From assembly GCA_001839685.1 (NCBI GenBank), contig MLAK01000616.1:4328-68327 (forward strand): 64,000 bases of DNA, in the 5' to 3' direction. This DNA comes from Tritrichomonas foetus (Eukaryota > Parabasalia > Tritrichomonadida > Tritrichomonadidae). Of the stretch, positions 50,199 to 61,800 are shown one piece after another (within the stretch, counting starts at the first letter, position 1; every line of letters starts with the position of its first letter). The position numbers were made by a program, and so were the translations under genes. The notes under the pieces are model-generated. The model was given only the letters and a program-made list of their open reading frames with translations, was not told the origin of the DNA and searched no databases.

Positions 50199-52211
50199 TT
50201 ATTGAATGAAAAATGGCCGAACATTTGATTGGTTAAAACTTTCTTCGCAAATTGGACACTTGAAGTTTGCTTTATTAGCACATTCACCACACATTGGATG
50301 TCTGCAAGTTGTTAATATAACATCCCTTCGATTGGTATGACAAATTGGGCAGATTACCATTCTTTTATGCCTTTGAACTTGCTCTTCATCATTTTTATCA
50401 ATTACATCAGGAATGAAATCCTTATTCACTTCAAGTTCTTGTTTCGCTCGGAAATATTCTTCATTTGCTGCAGAAAGTTCCAATTTTGAGCGACCAATTT
50501 CAGAATTCATTCTATAATTAGTTTCGCTCAAAAGTTGAACTTCTTTTGTTTTCTGATCGATTTGTTGTTTTAGTTGATCAACTTGTGAAGTATTTTGTAA
50601 CTCTTGAACAATATTTTGTTGATCAACTGCAATTTGGTCAAGGGCTTCAATAATTGTTGCCAATTTTCTACACCAATCACTCATTTCGTTAAATCTGAGT
50701 AATGTTTGAACTTCGTTTAAATCAATTTCATATTTCATTAAACTTTCTTTTTCTTCATCTTGTAATTTAAATTCACCTTCAATTTTACTATATTCTATTG
50801 CCATTTCTAATATTTTCCTATCATTTTCTTCAATTTGAGAATACATTTTGTTTAATTCATTTGAATAGTATGATAAATCACTCCTCAATTGATGTAATTC
50901 ATGAAAAGCAGTGTATTCCATTCTTAATTTTTGATCAGTGTTTGTAGCTGGAATAATTAATCGTTTATAACGAATATCAAGAACATTAAAAGAGTTAGGT
51001 AATCCTGGAATTGCATTTAATCGTGTTGGTGTAAAAATGAAGTTTATATACGGCTGTAATTCCTGCTCAAGTGCTGTTGTTTCTTGTTGTCTTTTCAAAG
51101 AAATTTCTTTTAATTTTTCCATTTGGTTTTGCATTTCTTGAATTGACCTTTGTGACGAATCTGATAACGAATCAAGTTGTGTTTTACATTGTTTCAAAGA
51201 TGTGTTACAAAGTTTAATAACTTCTTTTTGAGTTTTGATAGTTTTTAGTAAATTAGCTAAATATGCGCAACTATTTTTAATTCCAAGAAAATAAGGGGAA
51301 TTTTCGATTAAATTATTATAATGATTAATATTAATATCATTATCGATGTTTTCATTTGATGAATTCTGGAGAGAATTTTGTTGGTTGGAATTTTCACTTT
51401 GCGAATTTACTTGGTTCACAAAATTAGTGATATTCATGGATTCTTTTCGAATTTCTTCATTTTCTTTCTTTAAATTTTTGATTGATTCACTAAGTTGTGC
51501 AATTTCTTTTAATCTACCTGCAATTCCTCGAACAAGACATTTTATTTCAACTGATTCTTCATCAGGATTTAATCCAACTTTTAATTCGGATGATAGCCAT
51601 TTTGTGAAAGATGGAGGAAGTCCGCTTAAGTCAGGTTCTTCTTCCTCTTCTTCTTTTTCTTTCATTTTTTCTTTCTCCTCTTTTTCCTTTTGTTTTTTCA
51701 GCCTTCGAGTTAATTGGTTGTCAATTCGCAGTTTTTGATCATTCAAAAAGAGTTCAAATTCTGATATTCTTTTCGGAATGTTCGGCTGCTTTATTTCGCA
51801 TGAAGAAAGAGATTCAACACATTTTTCAATGATTGACATCAAATATGAAATATGGGCATTTGCGGTTTCTCCGTTGTTTGAAAGGAAATCACATGTTGGA
51901 TGCGTGCAATGCTCGAAAAAGTCGTAAATATCTGATGATTCTGAATTTCCGAGAAGATAATCTGCGAATAGTAAATCAAAGGCTAAAAGTTCGGTCGATT
52001 TAAAAAGAACATAGCATTCTTTTGAAGAAACATCACATCGCTTTCGGTTCTGGTCGATATTGAATTCCATGTGCGTAACTAAATCTTTCAATTTGGATAT
52101 GAGTTCTTCTTCTGTTTCGGGCTGGATAGAATCAATGGCGTTTCTAATAATTTCGTTTTGCGGGATGGGTTCTTCAACTAAATTGTCTGGAGAAAGAGAG
52201 GACTCATTCAT
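50199..52211 (-). CDS. Bre1/RNF20-like RING E3 ligase
   Basis: 670 aa. A C-terminal RING at about 612-655 reads CPICHTNRRDVILTTCRHPM, then CGECANKANFKCPICEESF, ending NVRPFFIQ. The position at the extreme C-terminus, the 'C-P-x-C-x-x-x-x-(R/K)-(R/K)-D-x-x-L-T-x-C-x-H' spacing and the preceding long coiled coils (about 225-600) match Bre1/RNF20/RNF40, which ubiquitinates histone H2B. The N-terminus (about 1-160) is helical with an EEEEEPDLS-type acidic patch near 190. Other coiled-coil RING proteins share this plan, so the histone role is inference. The stop overlaps TAAA. Confidence 0.7.
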   Translation of the reverse strand: MNESSLSPDNLVEEPIPQNEIIRNAIDSIQPETEEELISKLKDLVTHMEFNIDQNRKRCDVSSKECYVLFKSTELLAFDLLFADYLLGNSESSDIYDFFEHCTHPTCDFLSNNGETANAHISYLMSIIEKCVESLSSCEIKQPNIPKRISEFELFLNDQKLRIDNQLTRRLKKQKEKEEKEKMKEKEEEEEEPDLSGLPPSFTKWLSSELKVGLNPDEESVEIKCLVRGIAGRLKEIAQLSESIKNLKKENEEIRKESMNITNFVNQVNSQSENSNQQNSLQNSSNENIDNDININHYNNLIENSPYFLGIKNSCAYLANLLKTIKTQKEVIKLCNTSLKQCKTQLDSLSDSSQRSIQEMQNQMEKLKEISLKRQQETTALEQELQPYINFIFTPTRLNAIPGLPNSFNVLDIRYKRLIIPATNTDQKLRMEYTAFHELHQLRSDLSYYSNELNKMYSQIEENDRKILEMAIEYSKIEGEFKLQDEEKESLMKYEIDLNEVQTLLRFNEMSDWCRKLATIIEALDQIAVDQQNIVQELQNTSQVDQLKQQIDQKTKEVQLLSETNYRMNSEIGRSKLELSAANEEYFRAKQELEVNKDFIPDVIDKNDEEQVQRHKRMVICPICHTNRRDVILTTCRHPMCGECANKANFKCPICEESFNQSNVRPFFIQ

Positions 52212-53319
52212 GTGCGATCAATTTGATGATAAGGGGTTATGGTGAAATATCAAGGTTAATAATTACTTGTGAATTTCCAAAATTTCAATCCATATTTGTC
52301 CATTAGAGTCAACATTTGAATGACGAATCATCACCATGATCATGTATAAAGCACAATTATGATCCATAATTGATATGTTTAACTTCTTTAATCTTGATGG
52401 ATTAATTATATGTGTTTCCTCTGTTTTAAGTTGGAAAAATTTAAATAGTTAACAGACGTTATATAGCAAATATGATCATAGACAATAGAATACAGTTTAT
52501 AATTATCTTTAAAATATAAGTAATCATCGAAAATTATGGTTTCCTTTGAGACCATGAAAAAAAAATGGATCATCATTACGAAGAATTGATTTAAAAATCA
52601 AATTCAGTGAATATACTGTTATAAATTTGCCTTTAATATAAAATAAAAGATATTCAACTAACACTTCAAAAAAAGATTTCCAGCTTCACCATTGTATATT
52701 TGTGCCTTTTTGAAACTAATATTCTTATTAATATCATCTCTATAATTAATATGATGAATGTCAAGCCTAAATATTAGGTTATTCCTGTATTTTTTTCCCA
52801 CTTTCATTTCAAAAAAAAAATGTCTTCAAATGAAAACTTTTTCAGTATTTTTAGACGCCAAATTCTTTCCTTTAAGAAGAAAAGTACTTTTGGTTCACAC
52901 ACATAAGGTGCTTTCATTTGAGTAATTCAAAAACCAAAGAGTGGTTTGAATTCTTTCGGTATATTGTTTTTTCAATGTACACAGAAACACCTCTGGAAAA
53001 ATTCAATTTGGCTGACACCTCTCAAAACACTCAATTGATTATATTCATGATCTGCACGTTTTTCTTTTCATTTTTACGATTGTAGAGAACAATGCGAACG
53101 ATGGACATAGGCATGACTTTCTAGGCAATCAAAAGACACTTTAATCTGTCGAATGATACTTGAGAGGAAGAAAAATCATATTCTTTTCTTTAAAATATCA
53201 ATGAAGGATTTCAATAACAGATTCACATGATAGAATTTTTATTTTTGAATTTATATATTCAGATGTATACAAACCAAATAGTCTTAACGTACGAAATCAC
53301 TAAAATGATCCTTATCATC
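52212..53319. other. 1.1-kb spacer, no gene seen
   Basis: AT-rich and featureless in my reading; no frame looks coding and no inverted repeat was found. Confidence 0.5.
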
Positions 53320-53985
53320 AGTATTACTTAATNCCATCAGTNAAAAATCNAAACCCAAATAGCTAAAAGAATGACGAAAATTTCCCTTATCGCAAACTTC
53401 GCAAATGGCCGAATTCAAAAATATTTCGAAAATGATTCTGAAGAAGCTATTGTTTCAGTTTTCGGGTGAACAGCTTTCAGTCAATTGTTAAATCTATTTT
53501 TTATAGTTATGAGCCATATTTATTCATAGTTTTGAAATTTTGCAACAATTAAACCGAAAAAAGAGCGATTTTGGAGAAAGCCTAAAAAAAAATTGTGAGA
53601 AGCTTTTTTTCCAAGAATCACAAAGATTATAATACTGCTTCCCATAATTCTATTTACACTTCTTCTATCGATTTTTAATTAAAAATCGCGAAAATTTTGA
53701 TAGTTTTAACTCAGTGATGTTGAATTAATTCAATTTCCATTTGACAAATATGAATGTATTGAAATCTTTTCTGTCATAAAATTTTAGTATATGAAGAAAA
53801 TAGACTGGCAGTCCTCAACAGCACATTCTCAAGCAGGGATACAGATACAACGATTGAAAGACCAAATCAAGAAAAATGGAATCCAATATGTTTTTTTCCA
53901 GACTCGATGCCAAGTGAATTTTCTGATGACTCGCCATTTAGATGGCAAAACATTCGTAATCTTCTCATTGATGCCTAAATTTTTT
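53320..53985 (+). pseudogene. Decayed protein-coding relics left of the gap
   Basis: Two plus-strand stretches read as protein-like without starts: ISLIANFANGRIQKYFENDS (near 53380-53465) and LAVLNSTFSSRDTDTTIERP continuing to NLLIDA and a stop (53788-53978). Three N bases at 53333-53350 and the adjacent gap suggest a repeated, poorly assembled element. I cannot assign a family. A different frame across the gap has an ATG but is less protein-like. Confidence 0.3.
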
Positions 53986-54148
53986 NNNNNNNNNNNNNNN
54001 NNNNNNNNNNNNNNNNNNNNNNNNNNNNNNNNNNNNNNNNNNNNNNNNNNNNNNNNNNNNNNNNNNNNNNNNNNNNNNNNNNNNNNNNNNNNNNNNNNNN
54101 NNNNNNNNNNNNNNNNNNNNNNNNNNNNNNNNNNNNNNNNNNNNNNNN
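53986..54148. other. Assembly gap of 163 N
   Basis: Run of unknown bases. Frames crossing it are not evidence for a gene. Confidence 0.95.
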
Positions 54149-54562
54149 GATTTGGTTTTCTCTGTATCTTGATTTTTAAATTATAATATTTATATATTAT
54201 TAATAGGATTACAATTAAATAATTTTTAGATGACAATAATATCAACAATTATCCATTTAGATCTCTCAATAGTCTTCTACATCTAGAGCTAGTTAGTTTG
54301 TATACATCTATATATTCCTTAACTTTAGAGGAATTTTATATTCAAAATCATTCAAAATAATGACCTCATTGATATTTATTAGAATTTTTCTGATGCCTAT
54401 TCAAAACACCCTTTGGTTTTTGAATTACTTTTATCTTTCTCAAAGTACTGTAATTTTCTTGCCTATAGACTTTTTGACTGCCGTATTCAATATTTCAAAT
54501 AATGAAATTCAAAATTTTGAATTTATAGAATTTCTCATATTGTGAATATCACTTCATTATTA

Positions 54563-55096
54563 ATGAAACATAAAAACGCAAAGATGCTTTCAAAAAGGAA
54601 ACAGAATGAGCTTCATCAAATCAGATCATACATTTTCTATAACCCACCTCAAGTTCAACTTAATGAATGTGGCAAAGATGGATCTATCATCTCAACCTAC
54701 ATTTTTGCAAGTCTCAATGATGCTAGAAACTCTCCAAATTTGGCTAGTTTTCATAAAACAGAAATAGAAAGGATCATAGCCCTGGAAGCTGACCAATCAT
54801 ATAATGAACAAGTGAACCAAGCAGAGCACACAAATCAAGCAGAAATGCTAAATGACATTCAAAATAATGGCTTACAACAAAATAACATGACTCCAAACAT
54901 ACCTGAGAATAATCATCAATCATTCACTGATGAAAATCTCGGGAAACCAAATCAATCGCATCATGATAATCCCCAAACAGTCTATGACATAAATGCTGAT
55001 ATATTTGATATCAACAATATTGAAAATTTCATTCCTGATTTCACTGAGGAAACAGAAATCTACAACCCATATGATGATCTAGATGATACATATTAA
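54563..55096 (+). CDS. Unidentified ORF, 177 aa, acidic tail
   Basis: The frame's first ATG is at 54563 (MKHKNAKMLSKRKQNEL); it is open a few codons upstream without an ATG. The N-terminus is basic, the middle is Asn/Gln-rich (residues about 80-140), and the C-terminus is acidic (DFTEETEIYNPYDDLDDTY). Composition is protein-like, but no domain is recognised. Upstream, a broken frame (DAYSKHPLVFELLLSFSKYC) suggests it may be the 3' part of a larger decayed gene, perhaps of a mobile element, since it lies between a gap and a poly-T run. Confidence 0.4.
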   Translation: MKHKNAKMLSKRKQNELHQIRSYIFYNPPQVQLNECGKDGSIISTYIFASLNDARNSPNLASFHKTEIERIIALEADQSYNEQVNQAEHTNQAEMLNDIQNNGLQQNNMTPNIPENNHQSFTDENLGKPNQSHHDNPQTVYDINADIFDINNIENFIPDFTEETEIYNPYDDLDDTY

Positions 55097-55160
55097 GATA
55101 CTGAATACGATTTTTATCGCTCATTGGTCAAATTTTATGACCTCATCAAGCTAAATAAAA

Positions 55161-55162
<2 letters not shown>

Positions 55163-55201
<39 letters not shown>
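55163..55201. repeat. Poly-T homopolymer, 39 bases
   Basis: Uninterrupted T run 66 bases after the stop of the unidentified ORF. Second of two such runs in the window; both lie in relic-rich DNA. Confidence 0.9.
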
Positions 55202-55206
<5 letters not shown>

Positions 55207-56456
55207 AGCTGTTTCATTTAATAAATGAGTTTTCGGTTATAAATATATGCTTGGGAAAGAAATTTTATATCGATATTGTTTCACCAGAAAATCAAGGTGG
55301 TATTGAGGAGATAAATTCATTTACAAATTAGCATGAAAGATTAAGTTTTTCATAATATATTACAAAAAACTTGCACATAATGATGACAAGCATATAACAA
55401 ATTGTATAATCTTGATGATTGTAGTGGCTCTACTTTTTTCAAATTCTGACACAAAAAAATCCACTTCACACTACAGTCAAATCAAATAAAAATTTCACCC
55501 TGTCGAGATTGCAAAAAGTAATTAACAGATCGTCCAGAAATTGATTAGCAATTTTACATTTGTCATGAACTAAAACGAATCGTGTTCAAAAAGAGAAGAG
55601 AAACTTCGTTTTCAGATAGGAAATTATATATTGGACTTTACTCTTTGAATATTCATAGTTGATCGATGGGGCGATATTGAAAGTAAAATGCCAAAATATT
55701 TGGAAATCCGCATGATATATTAAAATAATCAAGAAATAAAATTCATTATAAGCATGTAATAATTAAATCATACAGAAAATATAAATAAAACTATAATGAG
55801 TGTATCATATAAAAAAGAAGTTATTCAAGAAAATGCATTAAATCGAAATAAATGAATTACAGAAATACACTATTGATAATTAATCCTTCATTAGTGAACT
55901 TTTTCTTTCTTTGTTTAAACACATGTCTTCAATATTATGAGCCATTTTAATAGTTTGCAATCCAAAAGTCGAAATAGTGTAAAGGAGTTAAAAAGTGACT
56001 TCTATTTCAGGACAAAATCACATTCAAAAAAGGAAACTCAAATTTATTTCCGGACAATTTTTAATCATGAAATAGACAACAAATAATTATTCATGGACAA
56101 AATGGTATCTAAAAATGGACAAGTGTATAATAATCAACATTCTTTGAAAAAGTTTATATTTAGTTCCTTCATAAATGATCATGGCTGGGAATCACCAGGA
56201 AATTAGATTACAATTCCGATCATGAGATTTTGATCGGGTATAATACTTGCTGGATTAGTGATATAACTTGTAATATTTTCTTTTATATTGATATGTTAAT
56301 TTTACTCCATCTCCTTGGAAAAAAATCAGGGAATGTGTTTTGGTTAATATGTGTTTTGTTAACGAAAATTTTGGTAAACTTTTTGACAGCTTAATACAAA
56401 ATAATGAAAACTTTTTGAGAGAGTAAAATTTTATTCATAATGTTTGGGAATCCTTT
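55202..56456. other. 1.25-kb spacer, no gene seen
   Basis: AT-rich; no supported feature. An AACTTTTTG word recurs near 56376 and 56410 just before the ankyrin gene. Confidence 0.45.
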
Positions 56457-57728
56457 TTCGATGGGTGATTCCTCACCATTAATGCTTGCCTGCGCATCTG
56501 GAAATATGCAAGCAGCTTATTCTTTAATCAGTCGAGGAGAAAATGTAAATAGCGTTAACATATTATTTCATCGAATTAATTTCCTTATTAATGACGTTTT
56601 TTAACAATTTATTCAGTTTCTTTATTTTATATTTAAAGTATAAATTGTATTAATGGTGTTTCTTTTTCACTTTTTTGACACCACTTCATATTGCTGCAAA
56701 AAATGGACAAAAGCGAGTTGTTCAAATGCTTATCGAAGCAGGTGCTAATTTCAATGCTCAAACATCAATGGTTTGATTTAAAAGTCATGGTGAAACTCCA
56801 CTTCATTTTGCGGCAATGAATGGGCACGATGATATTGTGAATGATTTATTAAACGCAGGTGCAGATGCATCCATTGCAGATATGGTTTTATTTTCTATTC
56901 ATTCTGGTGTTTTTTCAAAGTATTTATGAACTTCCGATGAACTATGCAGATTTTCGCGGACACGATTCTGCAGTTACAATGTTAAAACCACGTAGCGTTA
57001 AACCTAATTCAACACCTAAGTCTATTTTTGAAGCTATTGATCAAAAAGACTTAATACAATTAGCACTGCTGTTAGAAGCTGGTTTTTCACCAAATTCGTA
57101 TGTGAACGATACTTATCCCGTTCATTATGCACTTCGGAAACGTAGGACTGAATGTATTCCTGTACTTTTAAAAGCTGGTGCTGATCTATCATTAAGATCT
57201 AAAGGTTCTCAGCCATTACATATTGCTGCCTGTAAAGGTTTGGATAATGCTATTCGATATTTATTAAGAAGAGGGGCAGATGTGAATGATATTAATACAA
57301 AAAGTGGAATGACACCTTTACATTATGCTGTTATGAAAGGTCATGTTTCATCAGTAACATTATTAATGTCAAATGGTGCTGATCCACTTCTCACCAGTGG
57401 AAGAAATCTTCCGCCTTTGGAAATGGCTTTAACCTCACATAATCATGATTTATTTAATGCAATGATTCATGGCGGTATATTTAAAAGAATTAATGCCGAT
57501 CATCTTTTACAAATTGCTTTGCAAGCAAGAAGATGTTCACTTGCTTATATGCTTACGATTTCGAGTCAGAAGTCATGGAATCCTTTAATTCAATTGAATT
57601 ATGTAGCGAAACCAATTCAACTGAAATTGACAACTAGAAGAGATCCTGAAGTCGGATTGAAACTATTGAAAGAATCAGTTGTTGCTGATCATCCGCAAAG
57701 CTGCTTTGAGATTCTTGATTCACTGTAA
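56457..57728 (+). pseudogene. Ankyrin-repeat gene with interrupted 5' half
   Basis: From the ATG at 56457 an ankyrin protein begins (SSPLMLACASGNMQAAYSLI). About 120 bases of non-ankyrin sequence with a stop then intervene before [20 protein letters not shown] resumes at about 56681. An in-frame TGA follows (56776), then GETPLHFAAMNGHDDIV, then a frame change near 56890. From there it is open to the stop at 57726 with about six more repeats (PLHIAACKGLDNAIRYLLRR, TPLHYAVMKGHVSSVTLLMS). The interruptions lack the GTATGT and ACTAACACACAG signals of trichomonad introns, so decay is the simpler reading. A shorter downstream protein could still be made. Confidence 0.6.
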
Positions 57729-58229
57729 TTTATTTTGTTTATTTAAAAGGTAATTGATAACAAATTTCAACTAATATTTTTTTTTTTTTTTTCATCATTT
57801 TAAAAGTTTGATATTCAACCTTCCCAAATAAAGAAGGAAACATGAATAATATGATTATCATTTCATCTCGTTTCACAATAAGATTCGCCCAATTGACCAC
57901 TAATTTGACAAAATAGTAGCTATCTTTGTTTTAAAGATTTTTTTTTCCCTCTAACGAATTAACTCTATTCGTATTGTATGAAATAGATTCAAGTATTGAA
58001 ATATAATTCATAAATTACAAAACAAAATTCGATAAAATGATCAATAGTAGATTTTAAGAAAGAGGAATAAAATTATCAAATATATATAAAACATTTATTA
58101 TATCAAAAAAAGTACAAAAAGCTTTTTTGATGCATCCTGATTAAATCATTTTCGTCTTACAAACGGACAAGCAGGAATTTGGTCTTCCATTTGCTGTCAT
58201 GTTGAAACTGGAAATATATAAAAGTTGCA
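57729..58229. other. Convergent spacer, no gene seen
   Basis: AT-rich gap with a T run near 57777-57792; no supported feature. Confidence 0.5.
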
Positions 58230-58595
58230 TTATTTGTCTGGCTGTGGTGGCAATTTGAATCGCTGTCGAATATTCATGATATCTTGTTTAACTTCTTCAG
58301 GAAGATTTGCAAATTCTTCGGCTGTAATTTGAATAACCTTTTGCAATGTTTGGTCAAGCTGTTCATCTCGGTGATCTTCAATATTTTCCTCTTCGAGGTT
58401 TGCAATTCCTAATTCGAGTTGAGCTTGGAAAATAGCGCGCGCAAAAGGAGGACAGTTCTTCAATAACTGATGAGTTGCTTCTGGACTAGATTTTACTGCG
58501 TCATTCATAAAATCAAGAACACCATAAATTTCTTCCCAGTCACGAGAGAGTAATTCGACAGTTGTACGTTCTAATTGAGCTTCTGCAACAGACAT
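58230..58595 (-). CDS. CstF-64/Rna15-like hinge and C-terminal domain protein without RRM
   Basis: 121 aa, complete from ATG to TAA. Residues about 15-60 (VLDFMNDAVKSSPEATHQLL, then NCPPFARAIFQAQLELG) fit the CstF-64 hinge, whose hallmark is 'NP-x-(L/F)-A-x-A-(L/I)-x-Q-A-Q-x-x-x-G'; the hinge binds CstF-77. Residues about 78-115 (LDQTLQKVIQITAEEFANLP, EEVKQDIMNIRQRF) fit the C-terminal three-helix domain, 'L-x-Q-V-L-x-L-T-x-x-Q-I-x-x-L-P-x-x-x-R-x-x-I', which contacts polyadenylation and termination factors. The N-terminal RNA-recognition domain is absent and upstream DNA has no frame for it. Plants have an RRM-less relative (ESP1). This would act in mRNA 3'-end formation without binding RNA itself. 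Confidence 0.75.
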   Translation of the reverse strand: MSVAEAQLERTTVELLSRDWEEIYGVLDFMNDAVKSSPEATHQLLKNCPPFARAIFQAQLELGIANLEEENIEDHRDEQLDQTLQKVIQITAEEFANLPEEVKQDIMNIRQRFKLPPQPDK

Positions 58596-58899
58596 TTATT
58601 CGAAAAAAAGACTCAATAAATGAAATGTTATATAAAAAATGGTTTGGAAAAAGTCGGATTTCTAACCGGTGTTAAATGGCTAAAATTTCATCAAATATGA
58701 TGTTGGAAATTGAATACATTATTTGATCGTTACTGTCATTTTGCACCCTTATAAATTGAAACTAATATTTCAATATCATTGTTTTCCAGAATTTAGAATC
58801 TCATAGAAATTGACCGAAATTTCCAAACGTATTCTGAAGATTTTTCTGTGAACAAAAATATCGATCAAAATTGATTCAATTCAATTCAATTAATTACTA
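58596..58899. promoter_or_regulatory. Divergent promoter region
   Basis: A 304-base gap shared by the CstF-64-like and SAC9-like genes. TCATTTATT (minus strand, near 58614-58622), close to the trichomonad initiator consensus, lies about 25 bases before the CstF-64-like ATG, and GGAAAAAGTCGG is at 58645-58656. Inference only. Confidence 0.3.
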
Positions 58900-61800
58900 A
58901 TGAGTGTGGAAGTCCTTCTCAGCTCGTCTGGATTTAACCACATTGTTATCACTCCATCGCTATCGAAGACGACGTATATTGTTACAGTTAATTCCTTCAC
59001 AGGGAGACCGTTTTTTACTGGCGTGCCAATGGTTGACATGTTTCCTGACCACAAATTCGCTATTCAACAAATCACCGAAAAATATAAACCAACAACGAGA
59101 CGCTCTGGTCTTGGAATCATTGGAATGGCAAAAGATGCAAATTCTATTGTATTGGGATTAATTGACGATTTTGAAGTGACTGGATATTTGCCCGGAGGTC
59201 ATATTGCGAAAACAGTAAAACATATTACATACATAACACTTCCATATACGGCAGAGACTTCGTTTGAAGGATTCCAATTAGCAAATAATCATTTTTTTTG
59301 TGATGATTTTGACTTAACCCGTTTGTTCCCTTCATCAGAAAAAGTTGAATGCTCAGACACTGATTTCATCTACAATAAAAATTGGATTAAGCCTTTTGCT
59401 GATATTGGACTTGAACATTGTTGTGTAAGTTTAATACAGGGCGTCTTTTTGACCTCGTCGTTGCCAGGCAGAGACTTTTCAATAACTTACATCCTTCGTC
59501 GCTCAAGTTTGAATCCAGGAACAAGATATTTGGCTCGCGGACTAAATAATGAAAATGAACCTGGAAACGAAGTGGAATGCGAAATCATTTTTGCGAAAGA
59601 AAATCAATTTTGGACGCAAAGCTGGCGAAGAGGGTCCGCACCAATTCGATGGAAAACCGTTCTCGCTTCATCTTTAAGTAAGCCAGTTCATGCTGTTTCC
59701 GAAGATTTCAGTAACGGAACCGACAAATACTTCCAAAAACTCTCAAAAAGATTCTCCACAAAAAATAAAAACAAGCAAAATGAAAATGAAACAGAAAGTA
59801 TTCAAGAAGACTTGCCGCTTATTCGATGTATTTCGTTGTTGGAAACAGGTGAACATAAAAGTGAGCATGATGTTTATGAAGCTTTTGAAAAAGCTGTGAA
59901 AGAATTACCAGAAAAAGGAATTAATAATGTTTCTTTTGTTCCCTTTGACTTAAATTCAATCTTACATCAGTATGGTGCAAAAGAAGCAAAATTAAAACTT
60001 CAAGAATTAGTTAAACCATATTTAGATAACGATGGATTCACTTATGGTACTTTTCCAAATACAATAAATCACCTTCAACAAGGTCTTTTAAGATTCAATT
60101 GCGCAGATTCACTTGATCGAGTAAATTTAGCAACTTTCTTTTATGCTTTGGTCGTTACTGAAAAATGGCTTGACTTACAAGCTCAGCAAAATCCACAAAA
60201 TTCGAAATTATATAAATTTTCACAAGATATTATTGATTTTCTTGCAAAGGCATTTGTAACTTCTGGTCATGTAGTTTCACTTCTTTATACAAACACTCCA
60301 GCCATTAAAACGTCTCATATTCGAGCTTTCTCACCAAATATTAATGTAGAATTTTCTGATTCAACAACAACAATTAAAAGACGAATTCAAAATGTTGCAT
60401 TTGATCCAAACAGAAATAAAATAATTTATGATTTTGTTTATCCTGGCATCATAACAAAGAAAATTGTAATTGATCCAGAACATATATTTATGTATCCTTG
60501 TAATTTCCCAACCGCTCTTTTTGAAGTTCCTACTTCTGACTTTTTCATAGATAGTCCAGTTGATGTAATGATTGCACTTCCAAGACCAATGATTGTTTGT
60601 AAGTTTTCAATTAGACACTGCTATGCAAAAGATGTTTTAATACTTGGTGGTCAATCACCAAATAATTTAAATTGTCTTGGAACTCTTAATATCCCGCGTA
60701 CAAGGAAATGGTGTAGATATACTTTACATGATGTTGATAGCTATGGTTTTGATAACTTTAATAGAATTGTTTCGAACTTTTTAGTCATTCGATTTATTTC
60801 CCAAACACCACGTTTTATTTGTGGAAATATTCGAATTGAATGTGAAATTCCGACTGAAGGACAACTTTATAATACTTGGAGACCGTTAGCTGATGAGCCA
60901 TCGCTTGTACGTTTTACTTCGTATTTTGAAGAGTTTCTAAAGGGAAATAGAAAATTACTAGATGCTTTAATTCTTGAGAAAATGAGATTAGGACTGAATA
61001 TAGCGGAAGATGTTCGAAATATTCTTTGTGTAAAGCATGGAATTAATCCTTATTTATGTGATTCTGCAACACTGATAAGAAATGCAAAGAAAATTGGTTG
61101 TGCATTTTGTGGAGATTTGGAAGCTGAGCAGAAAAGTTTCTATGTTCGATCCACACAATTCAAAGGTTTAGTTGTTGATTATGAGCAAGGTGATGATTAT
61201 CTTGGTTGTTGTTCTCAGTGTTATGAAACAATAGATCAGATTTCCCTGCTTGCGAAATTATATGCTACAGAATATTTCCGACCTTTGCATATTCCTAAAT
61301 TTGAAATTTTGAAAGCTCTTCCTCAGAAAATCGATCGAATTAATGAAATCTCTTTCCCATCATCTACAAAATTCGATGAAACTGAAGAAAATGAACTTTT
61401 ATTAAGCCAAGGTGGAGAATTCAAAATTGAAGGTGAAAAGTCCTTCAATGCCTATTTTGTTAAAAACTCAATCATTTCAACCATTATTTTTGAAGCATCA
61501 ACTTCAGAATTCCTCCTTAAATATCAAAATTGCGAACTTAAACCAACAACCATTGAAGAATTAAATCATGAAAACGAAAATTCTGATGAAAATAACGAAA
61601 AGAAGAGATTTAAAGTAGTGTTCGCTTTTAAAGAGCAACCAATTACTCAACTACTTAATTTTGTTGTCGTTGGCGATGTAACTTTGTATAAATTTAGATG
61701 TTTTGGTGTTTTCATTAACAATGAAGAAAAAACATTCAAGAAGGTAAAAAGAGTTAAAGTTATTCCTGACGTTAATTCTTATGGATATGAATGGAGGGAA

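Noticed and set aside
53791..54248. Frames on both strands crossing the N gap
   Set aside because: More than 50 codons are unknown bases; the sequence cannot support a gene through the gap.
56880..56925. Short intron in the ankyrin gene (GTTTTATTT...TTCAAAG)
   Set aside because: Removing GTTTTA...AAAG leaves the wrong frame, and neither GTATGT nor ACTAACACACAG is present.
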